The notes under the pieces: generated by a model
What the model was told of the DNA's origin: nothing
The model's input: only the letters and a program-made list of their open reading frames with translations
Databases searched by the model: none
Position numbers and translations under genes: made by a program
Shown here: piece by piece, positions 35,667 through 44,939 of the stretch
How positions within the stretch are numbered: position 1 is the first letter of the stretch
Layout of the letters: every line of letters begins with the position of its first letter
Origin: Mesorhizobium sp. L2C084A000
Lineage (GTDB): Bacteria; Pseudomonadota; Alphaproteobacteria; Rhizobiales; Rhizobiaceae
DNA length: 64,000 nt
Direction: 5' to 3'
Assembly (NCBI RefSeq): GCF_000502875.1
Contig: NZ_AYWX01000002.1
Span: forward strand, 732,572 to 796,571

Positions 35667-36398
35667 CTACCAGCGCGGATTGGGTGACGTCCCTGCCTTG
35701 GCCGGCACCTTGGCCGCCGAAACCGTTGCCTCGACATGGTCGACCAGCGCGTCCGGCAGGCCGAGCCGGCCTGCAAGCAGGTCGAGATAGCCACGCTCGG
35801 CGCGGGTGTCGGGATCGATGGTCAGGCGCGATGCCGTGTAGAGTTCGAGCTTCTGCGCGTCGGTCTTGGCGCCGGCCACCAGCGTGTCGAGGTCGAGCGG
35901 GCTTGCCAGCTCCGCCATCAGGAACTTTTCGGCATCGGAGTCTATGCCGGCCAGGCTGAGCTTGCCGGCGATCTTCTGGCGCTCTTCATCGTCGATATGG
36001 CCATCGGCCTTCGCCGCCGAGATCATCGCCCGTATCAGGGTCAGCGTGAATTCGTCCTCGCCTTGCGGCGACGGGTGGAAGGCGGTGTCCTTGGGCGGCG
36101 GCAGCAATTCCGGCTCGCCGGCCGCCGGTGCTTCGGCGGGTGCGTTGCCGGCCTTGTAGTTCTGGTAGGCCTTGTAAGCGAGGCCGCCGATGGCAGCAAG
36201 TCCGCCAAGCTTCACCGCGGCGCCCGTCACGTTACGACCGGCACCAGTTCCAAGCAGCACGGCGGCCAGTGCGCCGGCGGCCAGCGGATTGTCCTTGGCC
36301 ATCTGCACGGCCTGCCCCGCCTTGTCGCGAACGGTGCCGCTGGTGCCGGGGATTTGCGAGCCGAGCAGATCGTCGAGAAGCTTCTTGGGATCGAACAT
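35667..36398 (-). CDS. DUF533/TerB-like protein (YebE family)
   Basis: The 243-residue protein has an N-terminal FDPKKLLDDLLGSQIPG element and a hydrophobic segment with the glycine-rich GALAAVLLGTGAGRNV (about residues 42-57). A TerB-like domain follows from residue 110: LIRAMISAAKADGHIDDEER, IAGKLSLAGIDSDAEKFL, then AGAKTDAQKLELYTASRLTI and GRLGLPDALVDHVEATV. The family is widespread in proteobacteria as an inner-membrane protein of unknown function. The 258-base gap on its 3' side, toward the SDR start, holds no recognised gene. It lies upstream of trhO on the same strand. Confidence 0.82.
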   Translation of the reverse strand: MFDPKKLLDDLLGSQIPGTSGTVRDKAGQAVQMAKDNPLAAGALAAVLLGTGAGRNVTGAAVKLGGLAAIGGLAYKAYQNYKAGNAPAEAPAAGEPELLPPPKDTAFHPSPQGEDEFTLTLIRAMISAAKADGHIDDEERQKIAGKLSLAGIDSDAEKFLMAELASPLDLDTLVAGAKTDAQKLELYTASRLTIDPDTRAERGYLDLLAGRLGLPDALVDHVEATVSAAKVPAKAGTSPNPRW

Positions 36399-36514
36399 TC
36401 AGTGCCTCCAGGCTTTGCCCGGCCGAACGGGCAGGTTTCGGACGTCGAAGACGTAGGTCCCGAAACTTGACATTGCAATGACAGCGGCCGCTTTGCAGCA
36501 GCTCGATGCCTGGA

Positions 36515-37435
36515 TCAGGAGCCGATATGCGGCTCTCTGCCCCGCGCCTGCGCAAGCTCGACCTGGCGCTGGCGCTCGGCATAACGCTGGCGGTCCTCGT
36601 CCGAACGCGCATCGAAGCAATGCGGGCAGGAAATACCGGCGGCGAATTTGGGCGACGTCAGGTCGCCCGGCGTCAGCGGGCGGCGGCAGGCGCGGCACAG
36701 TTCCGCTTTGCCCTCGGCGAGGCCGTGCGACACCGAAACGCGCTCGTCGAAGACGAAGCATTCGCCTTGCCAGAGGCTCTGTTCGGCCGGAACCTCTTCG
36801 AGGTATTTGAGGATGCCGCCCTTGAGATGAAAGACGTCCTCGAAGCCGAGCGATTTGACATAGGCGGTTGCCTTTTCGCAGCGTATGCCGCCGGTGCAGA
36901 ACATCGCCACCTTGCGGCCTTCGAACTCCCCCCGGTGCGCCTCCACCCAGGCCGGGAACTCGCGAAAGCTTGCGGTGGCCGGGTCGATCGCACCCCTGAA
37001 TGTGCCAATCGACACCTCGTAGGCGTTGCGCGTGTCGATGATGACAGTGTCGGGCTGCGAAATCAGCGCGTTCCAGTCGGCCGGCGCGACATAGGTGCCG
37101 GCACTTTTCGAAGGATCGATGTCATCGACACCCATGGTAACGATCTCGCGCTTCAGCCGCACCTTCATGCGGTGGAACGGCATGTCCGCGGCTGCGCTGT
37201 ACTTGACCTCGAGGCCAGCCAGCCCTTCGATGGCTTCAAGGTACAGGATCAGTTCGGCAATTGCCGTCTCGCTGCCGGCGACGGTGCCGTTGATGCCTTC
37301 ATGCGCCAGAAGCAGCGTGCCCTTGATGCCGCGCCCACAGCAGAAGGCGGCGAGCGGCGCGCGCAGTTCCTCGAAAGCGTCGAGCCGGGCAAACCGGTAG
37401 AGCGCTGCGACGCGGAAGGGCGGAAGGGATGTCAT
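36515..37435 (-). CDS. trhO: tRNA uridine(34) hydroxylase TrhO (rhodanese domain)
   Basis: The 306-residue protein has an N-terminal YceA-type domain ([39 protein letters not shown]) and a rhodanese domain with active-site cysteine in [20 protein letters not shown], preceded by [16 protein letters not shown]. The C-terminal part carries Cys pairs ([21 protein letters not shown]). The family hydroxylates U34 of certain tRNAs to ho5U using molecular oxygen and prephenate-independent chemistry. ATG 37435 is preferred; a GTG at 37447 would add four residues. 285 bases separate it from the divergent eda gene. Confidence 0.92.
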   Translation of the reverse strand: MTSLPPFRVAALYRFARLDAFEELRAPLAAFCCGRGIKGTLLLAHEGINGTVAGSETAIAELILYLEAIEGLAGLEVKYSAAADMPFHRMKVRLKREIVTMGVDDIDPSKSAGTYVAPADWNALISQPDTVIIDTRNAYEVSIGTFRGAIDPATASFREFPAWVEAHRGEFEGRKVAMFCTGGIRCEKATAYVKSLGFEDVFHLKGGILKYLEEVPAEQSLWQGECFVFDERVSVSHGLAEGKAELCRACRRPLTPGDLTSPKFAAGISCPHCFDARSDEDRQRYAERQRQVELAQARGREPHIGS

Positions 37436-37732
37436 TGCCGAAGCCACTAAACGCTCGCGAAAGCCGATTCAAGGCAGAGCAAGCATCCTGTTCGGAGGTC
37501 ACTGGCGCAAATCTGCACCATGGGCGAATTTGTACCATAGCTGAGGTCAGGGAGTCAAGAAAAAATTCCTATCCTGAAACAAAACTGCCGACACCGCCGA
37601 GCTGACAGCCGCCTTTGTGAGCTAAGCCTGGCGAGCATGGGCGACGCGTGACATCGCGACACGGCCGGTTTCGTGGACAGGAAAACGGCCTTCTGCTAAT
37701 CGGTTGAATTGTCCCACGCCACGGAGAGACAC

Positions 37733-38371
37733 ATGCCCAGCAAGACCGAAAAACTCCTGTCGCTCCTCAACGGCCAGCCGGTCATCCCGGTGCTGAAGAT
37801 CTCTGATGTCGCCAATGCCGTGCCGCTGGCGCGCGCGCTGGCGCGCGGCGGCCTGCCGGCAATCGAGATCACGCTGAGGACCGCCGATGCGCTGGAAGCG
37901 ATCCGGCGGGTCGCTGGTGAAGTCGAGGACGCCATCGTCGGCGCCGGCACCATTCTCGATGCCAGGCAGTTCGAAGAGGCGGCTGCCGCGGGCTCGCGCT
38001 TCATCGTCAGCCCCGGCATCACCCGCGAGCTTCTGTCGGCAGCCGCCGGCAGCGATGTTCCGTTGCTGCCCGGCGCCATCACACCCGGCGAGATCATGGC
38101 CGCGCGGGAAGCCGGCTTGCGCTTCCTGAAATTCTTCCCGGCCGAGCAGTCGGGCGGCATCGCTTCGCTGAAGGCCTTCGCCTCACCGCTCGCCGATGTG
38201 AAATTCTGCCCGACCGGCGGCATCTCGGCCAAGAACGCGGCTGACTATCTAAGCCTGCCCAACGTGGTCTGCGTCGGCGGTTCCTGGGTGGCGCCCGACG
38301 ACCTCGTCAAGGCCGGCAAGTGGGACGAGATCGAAGCCCTGGCGCGCGCGGCGAGCAAGCTTGCGAAATAA
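37733..38371 (+). CDS. eda: KDPG/KHG aldolase
   Basis: The 212-residue enzyme cleaves 2-keto-3-deoxy-6-phosphogluconate to pyruvate and glyceraldehyde 3-phosphate in the Entner-Doudoroff pathway, and can also cleave 4-hydroxy-2-oxoglutarate. Visible are PVIPVLKISDVANAVPLARA, the glutamate in GLPAIEITLRTADAL, GAGTILDARQF, and the Schiff-base lysine in LRFLKFFPAEQSGG followed by VKFCPTGGISAKNAADYL. The ATG at 37733 has GGAGAG upstream; an ATG at 37709 in the same frame lacks it. A hairpin terminator follows after 21 bases. Confidence 0.93.
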   Translation: MPSKTEKLLSLLNGQPVIPVLKISDVANAVPLARALARGGLPAIEITLRTADALEAIRRVAGEVEDAIVGAGTILDARQFEEAAAAGSRFIVSPGITRELLSAAAGSDVPLLPGAITPGEIMAAREAGLRFLKFFPAEQSGGIASLKAFASPLADVKFCPTGGISAKNAADYLSLPNVVCVGGSWVAPDDLVKAGKWDEIEALARAASKLAK

Positions 38372-38392
38372 GGCTTCGGCCACGGCACGAAA

Positions 38393-38422
38393 AAACCCGG
38401 CCGACTCGCGTCGACCGGGTTT
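38393..38422. terminator. Terminator between eda and the small exported-protein gene
   Basis: AAACCCGG-C-CGAC and its complement GTCG-A-CCGGGTTT form a 12-13 bp stem with one mismatch and a four-base loop. A-rich on the left and T-rich on the right, so it can serve both converging genes. Confidence 0.82.
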
Positions 38423-38444
38423 GCCAAATCGGCTCCGAACCGGA

Positions 38445-38636
38445 TCAGCTACAGACCCGAACCTTTTCAACCACCCTGTGGTGATGCTTCCAGCTTGTGA
38501 CCACCTTGGTCCGGCAATGCTTCTTCATGTGCATACGGTCATGAGTCTTGACGACAATGGTCTCGGCCTGCGTAGGGGCGATGGCCGCCGAAGCGGTTGC
38601 CAATGCGATGACCGATGCCAATAGGATGTTCTTCAT
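38445..38636 (-). CDS. Small exported His/Lys-rich protein, unknown function
   Basis: The 63-residue protein has a clear signal peptide (MKNILLASVIALATASAAIA to about APTQA) and a mature part of about 40 residues rich in histidine, lysine and valine: KTHDRMHMKKHCRTKVVTSW, then KHHHRVVEKVRVCS, with two cysteines that could form a disulphide. GGGGAGA precedes the ATG. No family recognised; it could bind metal or nucleic acid by charge. Single-gene unit between two terminators. Confidence 0.6.
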   Translation of the reverse strand: MKNILLASVIALATASAAIAPTQAETIVVKTHDRMHMKKHCRTKVVTSWKHHHRVVEKVRVCS

Positions 38637-38755
38637 GGATCTCCCCGGGTTTGAACGAACCTACATTAACCCGGGGAATAGGCCGACCGTTCCGGCTTCA
38701 CGAGAAGTTCAGCCGCGCGTGACCGTGCGGGCTGGCCCGGTTCGCTGAACAACAA

Positions 38756-38785
38756 AAAGCCGCGCTGGTTGCCCGGCGCGGCTTT
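38756..38785 (-). terminator. Terminator of the DUF882 gene
   Basis: AAAGCCGCGC (38756-38765) pairs with GCGCGGCTTT (38776-38785) across a ten-base loop. On the minus strand it follows the DUF882 stop by 16 bases and ends in a T-rich run. Confidence 0.8.
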
Positions 38786-38801
38786 GTCGATTGATTTGCC
38801 G

Positions 38802-40712
38802 TCACTTGGTCTGGAAGCGGGCCACCGACATGAACTTGACGGCGTTGCCGGTGAAGCGATTGGCATCGGCCACCTGGCTGCTCGGCTGGAAGCCGGCCGT
38901 GTAGACCTCGCTCGGCGGCGTGTGCACGATGCTGTAGGCGTAACCCGGCGCCGTCGTCGCGCTTGAAACGGTGGCGACATGCTCGCCGCTGGTCAGCGCC
39001 CAGCGGGCGGCCTGCGGTGCGGCTGCAACCACCATGGCCTTGGGGCCTGGCTTCAGGTCGCGGGCGGTGGCTCTCGATTCCTTGCGGGTCGTCTTGACGC
39101 CGGCGCCGATCGCGGCGGCCGGATCGGAACCGGCCGGACGGGCAACGACAGCATCGCGCGGCGATGCGGCGTTGGTGCCCGGATCGTTGAACGCCGAACG
39201 CGGCTCGGATCCGGACAAGGAAGCAAGCTGGTAATCGGCCGCACCGACCTGTGCATTGGCCTCGTCGAGCACGGCCTTGACCGCATCCGGCCTGGCCATC
39301 TCGGGCCGCGCCGTCGGCAGCACCGAGAACGCATCGGTCGCGGTCTTGCCTTGATCAGCCGTCTCGGCCAGCGCCATCAGCACATCCTTGCTGGGCGGCG
39401 CAGCCAGAGCGGCCGGCAGCGAATTGTCGGGACGCCATGTCGGCAACGGTATGTTGTTGACCGCGATCTGGGCCGGATTAGCCGAAGCCGTTGCATCGGC
39501 CAAGCCGAAAGGAACGCTCGCCGGCGCATGCGCGGTCGCCACGGCCTGCTCGGTGGTGGCTGTCGCCTCCGCCATCGCAAAAGGAACGTTCTCAGGCTGC
39601 TGAGCGCCGACATCGGCTTTCGGCCGCGGTGCGAAATCCGGCAGCGGAATGCTTCGGGCCGGCAATGCCGCGATGATCGTCTCCGGCGTGTCCTCTTCAG
39701 GCTCCGGAGCCTGCTGCTCGGTCACCTGCGGAATCTCGGCGCGCCGCGCATTCTCCGGCGCCACGATGGCGATACCCGGGAGGTTGTTGGTCTTGGCTGC
39801 TGCTGCCGGCTTCAGGTTTCTCGCCTTGGGCGGGGGGGCGGCCGAAGCGGTCTGGACATCGGCGCTGTCTTCGGCCTCGTCGTCGCCGCCGCCGAAGAAT
39901 GCCGACAGGAACCCGCCTGACTTCTTGCCGCTGCCACCGGCGCTGGCCATCTCGATAGCCGGCGAGCCTGAACCCTTGCGCGCCTTGTAGGAGGCGAGCG
40001 CCTGCTCGAAGCCGGGCAGCGGCCTGCCGTCGCTCGGCACATGCAGCGTCTTGCCATTGGGGAACAGGCTGACCAGTTCCTGCCGGCTGATACCCGGCCA
40101 ATGGCGCACATTGCCGACATCCATGTGGACGAACGGCGAACCGGATGACGGATAGTAGCCGACGCCGCCGCCCTGCATCTTGAGACCGATGTTACGCAGC
40201 TTCTTCAGCGGCACGCCGGGGATGTAAAAATCCATCGCCTTGCCGAGCATGTGCTGGCTCTTCTCGGCGACGCCCCTGCTGCGGCCGCGCAGCATCGAGT
40301 TGGTCGACGGCGAGCGATAGCCGCAGATGACCTGGATGTAGTCCGTGGCGCCGGCTTCCCGATACGCTTCCCAGACCAGATCCAGCAGGCGCGGATCCAT
40401 CTTGGTCGGCTCGTTGCGACGCCAGTCGCGCAAAATGATGTTGATCTTCCTGAGACCCTCGGGAACGTAGCGGCCGTTGCGCTTGTAGACGATCTCGGCC
40501 TTCTCATGGGTGTGGAGATGATACAGCTTCAGCGACCGTGTTTCGGCGCTAGCTCCGCTCGCAGCCGCGGCAACAAAACCAAAAGCGACAACCAACACTG
40601 CCAGCCACTTCGGCCAGACGCTCAAATGATGGTGCCGCCTGTTTGTGTGTCGTTCGATTCTGTTCAAATCAAAAGGCCTTGCAGGCTGCCGTTTGTCCCC
40701 GGATTTGTCCAA
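38802..40712 (-). CDS. Exported DUF882 / M15-like peptidase with long C-terminal extension
   Basis: The 636-residue protein has a basic N-terminal region, one hydrophobic segment (WLAVLVVAFGFVAAAASG) and a DUF882 domain (about 60-235), related to the M15 zinc peptidases. Likely zinc ligands are visible in SQHMLGKAMDF (H and D) and SPFVHMDVGNVRHWPG (HMD). The remaining roughly 400 residues are Ala/Pro-rich, with degenerate repeats of the type PLPDFAPRPKADV, VPFAMAEATATT and VPFGLADATASAN. It may act on cell-wall peptides. The TTG start at 40712 has no strong ribosome-binding site; another TTG at 40625 would also keep the hydrophobic segment. Confidence 0.78.
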   Translation of the reverse strand: MDKSGDKRQPARPFDLNRIERHTNRRHHHLSVWPKWLAVLVVAFGFVAAAASGASAETRSLKLYHLHTHEKAEIVYKRNGRYVPEGLRKINIILRDWRRNEPTKMDPRLLDLVWEAYREAGATDYIQVICGYRSPSTNSMLRGRSRGVAEKSQHMLGKAMDFYIPGVPLKKLRNIGLKMQGGGVGYYPSSGSPFVHMDVGNVRHWPGISRQELVSLFPNGKTLHVPSDGRPLPGFEQALASYKARKGSGSPAIEMASAGGSGKKSGGFLSAFFGGGDDEAEDSADVQTASAAPPPKARNLKPAAAAKTNNLPGIAIVAPENARRAEIPQVTEQQAPEPEEDTPETIIAALPARSIPLPDFAPRPKADVGAQQPENVPFAMAEATATTEQAVATAHAPASVPFGLADATASANPAQIAVNNIPLPTWRPDNSLPAALAAPPSKDVLMALAETADQGKTATDAFSVLPTARPEMARPDAVKAVLDEANAQVGAADYQLASLSGSEPRSAFNDPGTNAASPRDAVVARPAGSDPAAAIGAGVKTTRKESRATARDLKPGPKAMVVAAAPQAARWALTSGEHVATVSSATTAPGYAYSIVHTPPSEVYTAGFQPSSQVADANRFTGNAVKFMSVARFQTK

Positions 40713-41034
40713 ACGGATGTGGCATTAGCACACCCGAATATCGATCCTAATGGTTAATCATCGCTTATTGAAGCCGAAATGCGGTAACACCGTGGCGATA
40801 TCCCGTCAAAAATTGTTCACAAGGTTTCTTGGTAAACCGCTGGTTTAGATCAGATTTCCGCCTTCGGCCCGAACACAATCTGTTACCGTTAGCCTTAATG
40901 CGTGAACAGAGCTGTCCATGGGACAGCCACAATCCCGCTGAAACGGCGATACAGGGGCTGTTGTGGCATTGCAAGCTGGCGCCGGCCTTATGGCAAGGCC
41001 GGATTCCGGGCCGAAGCTCAGTCTGGCCTCGTCC
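40713..41034. other. Intergenic region with inverted repeats, no gene seen
   Basis: This 322-base stretch separates the response regulator (its 3' side, minus strand) from the DUF882 gene (its 5' side). It holds GCTGTCC-ATG-GGACAGC (40911-40927) and CCGGCCTT-ATGGC-AAGGCCGG (40982-41002). The second could be a weak terminator of the regulator gene, although no T-run follows. AT-rich sequence around 40735-40870 probably contains the DUF882 promoter. Small ORFs here look non-coding. Confidence 0.5.
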
Positions 41035-42570
41035 TTACGAGGCGAGTCGGTCGACGCGGCCTGTCTCCGGATCGATGCCGTGTTCCTTGAGCTTGCGATA
41101 GAGCGTCGAGCGGCCGATGCCGAGCCGGCGGGCGACTTCGCTCATCTGTCCGTTGTAGTGATCGATGGCAAGCTTGATCATCTCGAGTTCGACATCGGCC
41201 AGTGCCCGCACATTGCCGCGCTCGTCGAGCGCCCGCAACATGCCGAAGCGAGGCTGCAGCCTTGCCGGCGGATCGAACGCGATTGCTGGGCCGCCCTCGC
41301 CGGGCAAGGCTTCGTCATCGCGCTCCTGCAAAGACTGGGAGGGCGCCGGCGCATCGCCGTCCATATCCAGGTTGACGGTGCCTTCCACTTGCGCCCGTAT
41401 CTGCGGGAAGTCCTCGGCGGAAAGCACATCGCCTTCGCAAAGCACCGAGGCCCTGAAGACGGCATTTTCGAGCTGCCGGATGTTTCCAGGCCAGTCATAG
41501 GCCTGCAGCACGGCGAGCGCTGCCGCCGAAATACCCTGCAGGCGACGGTGCGGGTCGGCCGGCGCCACCTTCTCCATGAAATGGGTGACCAGATAGGGGA
41601 TGTCGTCGCGGCGGTCGCGCAGCGGCGGCACGAAGATCGGGTAGACGTTCAGCCGATAGAACAAATCCTCGCGGAACTTGCCGTCCTTGACCTGCTGCAG
41701 GAGGTTGCGGTGCGTGGCCGAAATCAGCCTTATGTCGACCCTGACGGTCGAGCGTCCGCCGACCGGGTCGACCTCGCCGTCCTGGACCGCGCGCAACAGC
41801 TTGACCTGCACGTCGAGCGGCAGGTCGCCGATCTCGTCGAGGAACAGTGTGCCCGAATGCGCTTCGACGAACTTGCCCGTGTGCTTGTCGGTGGCGCCGG
41901 TGAACGAGCCCTTCTCATGGCCGAACAGGATCGATTCGACCAGATTGTCGGGGATGGCGCCGCAATTGACCGTGACGAAGGGTTTCGAACGGCGGTCGCC
42001 ACTGCCCTGGATGGCGCGCGCCACCAATTCCTTGCCGACGCCGGACTCGCCCTCGATCAGGATCGGGATGTTGGATGCCGCCGCTTTCTGGCCAAGGCGG
42101 ATCACCCTGTCCATGGCCGGGCTGTGCGTGATCATGTCCTTGAAGGTCAGGAGGCCGCCGCGCCGGCGCGACGTGCGCTTGACCTCGCCCTCGACGGCCT
42201 CGACCTTGAGCGCATTGCCGATCGACGCCTGCAGCCTGTCGGGAGACGCCGGCTTGACGACGAAATCGAAGGCACCGTGACGCATCGCCGAAACCACGGT
42301 CTCGATGCCGCCCTGCGCGGTCTGCACGATGGCCGGCACGTGGATGTCGCGCTCGCGCATCGCCTTCAGCACGCCGATACCGTCGAGACCGGGCATGACC
42401 AGATCGAGGATGACCACCGACACCTCGCGGGCGCCGGGTCCATCGAGGATATCGAGAGCGGCCGCGCCGCCGTCGACGACGATTGCGCTGTAGCCGAACC
42501 GCGTCACCGCCGCTTCGAGCAGCCGGCGTTGCACCGGATCGTCATCGACTATGAGTATGGAACCTGTCAT
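41035..42570 (-). CDS. Sigma-54-dependent NtrC-type response regulator
   Basis: The 511-residue protein has a receiver domain (ILIVDDDPVQRRLLEAAVTR, phosphorylation site in VSVVILDLVMPGLDG, lysine in FDFVVKPASPD). It is followed by an AAA+ sigma-54 activation domain with Walker A GESGVGKELVARA, the contact loop as GSFTGA instead of the usual GAFTGA, and FLDEIGDLPLDVQVKLLRAV. The Fis-type HTH at the C-terminus is MSEVARRLGIGRSTLYRKLK. GSFTGA occurs in functional activators. No histidine kinase adjoins it, so the signal is unknown. ATG 42570 begins directly on the receiver strand. Confidence 0.92.
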   Translation of the reverse strand: MTGSILIVDDDPVQRRLLEAAVTRFGYSAIVVDGGAAALDILDGPGAREVSVVILDLVMPGLDGIGVLKAMRERDIHVPAIVQTAQGGIETVVSAMRHGAFDFVVKPASPDRLQASIGNALKVEAVEGEVKRTSRRRGGLLTFKDMITHSPAMDRVIRLGQKAAASNIPILIEGESGVGKELVARAIQGSGDRRSKPFVTVNCGAIPDNLVESILFGHEKGSFTGATDKHTGKFVEAHSGTLFLDEIGDLPLDVQVKLLRAVQDGEVDPVGGRSTVRVDIRLISATHRNLLQQVKDGKFREDLFYRLNVYPIFVPPLRDRRDDIPYLVTHFMEKVAPADPHRRLQGISAAALAVLQAYDWPGNIRQLENAVFRASVLCEGDVLSAEDFPQIRAQVEGTVNLDMDGDAPAPSQSLQERDDEALPGEGGPAIAFDPPARLQPRFGMLRALDERGNVRALADVELEMIKLAIDHYNGQMSEVARRLGIGRSTLYRKLKEHGIDPETGRVDRLAS

Positions 42571-42724
42571 GACTGGTATGACTGCCCGCCCGAGGAATTC
42601 TGCCCTGTGGACCATCTTGGCACAGGGTTCTAAATAAGGTTTCAAAAAACCCGGTGAATGAATTCCTTAGGATTTGACCGGCTTCTCGTTTCCCCTCGAA
42701 CCTTGGCCACGGAAGGTGTCGGCA

Positions 42725-44578
42725 ATGCATAAGGATTCTGGGCACATGGTTTCCGCACGGCGGCTGACGGCGCCGGCGTCCGGTCAGGGCGCGGCCGAGC
42801 TGGGCGACCTGCCGGAATGGAACCTTGCCGACCTCTATGCCGGCATGGACGCGCCAGAACTGAAGCGCGACATCGCCAGGGCCGCGACTGATGCGACCAG
42901 CTTCGAGAACCGCTGGAAGGGCACACTGGCCGCCGAGGCCGAGCGCGGCAGCGCCGGCAGGCTGGGCGAGGCGCTTGTCGCCTACGAGGCGCTGGAGGAA
43001 CTGATCGGCCGCATCGTCTCCTATGCGGGACTGGTTTATGCCGGAAACACCGCTGATCCCCAGCGCGCCAAGCTCTATGGCGACGTCCAGGAGAAGATGA
43101 CCGACGCCAGCGCGCACCTTCTGTTCTTCGCGCTCGAACTCAACCTGATAGACGATGCGTCGATCGAAGGCGCGCTCGCCGGCGACCCCGCCTTCGGTCA
43201 CTACCGGCCATGGGTGCTCGATCTGCGCAAGGACAAGCCTTACCAGCTCGAGGACCGCGTCGAGCAGCTCTTCCACGAAAAGTCGATCACTGGGCGCGGC
43301 GCCTGGAACCGCCTGTTCGACGAGACGATGACCGACCTTCGCTTCGACATCGACGGCGAGGACCTGACGCTGGAGCCGGCGCTGAACCGCTTGCAGGATG
43401 CCGACGGCGAGGTGCGCCGCCGGGCGTCCGAGGCGCTGGCCACGACCTTCCGCAAAAATTTGCGCACCTTCACGCTGATCACCAACACGCTGGCCAAGGA
43501 CAAGGAAATATCCGACCGCTGGCGCGGCTTCGAGGACATCGCCGATTCACGCCATCTCGCAAACCGCGTCGAGCGCAGCGTGGTGGACGCCCTTGCTTCC
43601 GCCGTTCGCGATGCCTATCCGCGCCTGTCGCACCGCTATTACGCGATGAAGGCGCGCTGGCTGGGCATGGAGGTGATGAACCACTGGGACCGCAACGCGC
43701 CGTTGCCGGATACGCCCCAGGCGATCATCGGCTGGGACGAGGCCAGGAACACGGTGCTGTCCGCCTATCAGCGCTTTTCGCCCGACATGGCCGAGATCGC
43801 ACGAACCTTCTTCGACCGCAACTGGATCGACGCGCCGGTGCGGCCCGGCAAGTCGCCTGGCGCCTTCGCGCATCCGACCGTGCCGTCGGCGCATCCCTAT
43901 GTCCTGCTCAACTACATGGGCAAGCCGCGCGATGTGATGACGCTGGCGCACGAGCTTGGCCATGGGGTGCATCAGGTGCTGGCCGGCGGCCAGGGCGCAC
44001 TGATGGCCTCGACGCCGCTGACGCTGGCCGAGACGGCATCGGTCTTCGGCGAGATGCTGACCTTCCGCTCGCTGCTCGACCAGACCACCGACCGGCGCGA
44101 GCGAAAGGCCATGCTCGCCCAGAAGGTCGAGGACATGATCAACACGGTCGTACGCCAGATCGCCTTCTATGAATTCGAGCGCAAGGTGCATGCCGAACGC
44201 AAGAACGGCGAACTGACCTCCGACAGGCTCGGTCAGTTCTGGCTCGAAGTGCAGGCCGAAAGTCTGGGTCCCGCTATCAAACTGCGCGAAGGCTACGAGG
44301 TGTTCTGGACCTACATCCCGCACTTCATCCATTCGCCCTTTTATGTCTATGCCTATGCTTTCGGGGACTGCCTGGTGAACTCGCTCTACGCCGTCTACCA
44401 GAACGCCGAGCGCGGCTTTCAGGACAAGTATTTCGAAATGCTGCGCGCGGGCGGCACCAAGCATCATTCCGAGCTTCTGGCACCCTTCGGGCTCGACGCA
44501 ACCGATCCCGCCTTCTGGCAGATCGGACTTGGCGTCATCAGCGGCCTGATCGACGAGCTGGAAGCGCTCGACGCTTGA
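42725..44578 (+). CDS. pepF: Oligoendopeptidase F (M3 family)
   Basis: The 617-residue cytoplasmic metallopeptidase has the zinc motif HELGH in TLAHELGHGVHQVLAGGQG (about residue 420), the downstream glutamate helix ETASVFGEMLTFRSLL, and the M3B pattern YAYAFGDCLVNSLYAVYQ near the C-terminus. The N-terminal half is helical and covers the active-site channel. It degrades peptides of about 7-17 residues. ATG 42725 is preferred; ATG 42674 and 42746 are alternatives. Divergent from the response regulator with about 154 bases between starts. Confidence 0.92.
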   Translation: MHKDSGHMVSARRLTAPASGQGAAELGDLPEWNLADLYAGMDAPELKRDIARAATDATSFENRWKGTLAAEAERGSAGRLGEALVAYEALEELIGRIVSYAGLVYAGNTADPQRAKLYGDVQEKMTDASAHLLFFALELNLIDDASIEGALAGDPAFGHYRPWVLDLRKDKPYQLEDRVEQLFHEKSITGRGAWNRLFDETMTDLRFDIDGEDLTLEPALNRLQDADGEVRRRASEALATTFRKNLRTFTLITNTLAKDKEISDRWRGFEDIADSRHLANRVERSVVDALASAVRDAYPRLSHRYYAMKARWLGMEVMNHWDRNAPLPDTPQAIIGWDEARNTVLSAYQRFSPDMAEIARTFFDRNWIDAPVRPGKSPGAFAHPTVPSAHPYVLLNYMGKPRDVMTLAHELGHGVHQVLAGGQGALMASTPLTLAETASVFGEMLTFRSLLDQTTDRRERKAMLAQKVEDMINTVVRQIAFYEFERKVHAERKNGELTSDRLGQFWLEVQAESLGPAIKLREGYEVFWTYIPHFIHSPFYVYAYAFGDCLVNSLYAVYQNAERGFQDKYFEMLRAGGTKHHSELLAPFGLDATDPAFWQIGLGVISGLIDELEALDA

Positions 44579-44939
44579 AACGCGTCCCTCAGGCATCGCT
44601 CTAACAGTTTAGCCGGAATGCATGTTGGGACAGCTCTACTATCACCCTAAATATCTGTTCTTGAAGTACTCTCCACCGAAGTTTTCCGATAGCTTTCCAC
44701 AAGCTCTATGATAGCCTTCGCTCCAAGCTCAGCCGGAGCGCATGCGGATCGGCGAGGAGAAATCTCAGCCGGCCGTGGCGCTCAGGCGAACGCGACAACG
44801 GCCGTTGGCCATGGGCAAGCAAAGCCGATCGCCGCAGCTCGAACCGAAGCCGGCTGTTCTGCTTACCGCGGAACCACCAAGAGTAGTCCTTCGCCGAAGG
44901 TCATGACCCACGGCAGACGGATCTGACTGGAGAGAGACA
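44579..44939 (+). other. Intergenic stretch without a recognised gene
   Basis: This 361-base stretch lies between pepF and the helix-hairpin-helix gene. It contains AT-richer sequence (44620-44710) that probably holds the promoter for the downstream gene, and two related CAAGCTC(T/A) segments near 44701 and 44727. A 72-codon ORF (44708-44926) has no protein-like features. GGAGAGAGAC just before 44940 is the ribosome-binding site of the next gene. Nothing else could be assigned. Confidence 0.5.

Noticed and set aside
40963..42633. 556-codon open frame on the plus strand
   Set aside because: Shadow of the sigma-54 response regulator; no motifs.
44708..44926. 72-codon open frame as a small gene
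   Set aside because: No ribosome-binding site or signal, composition unlike a protein, and it runs into the leader of the HhH gene.
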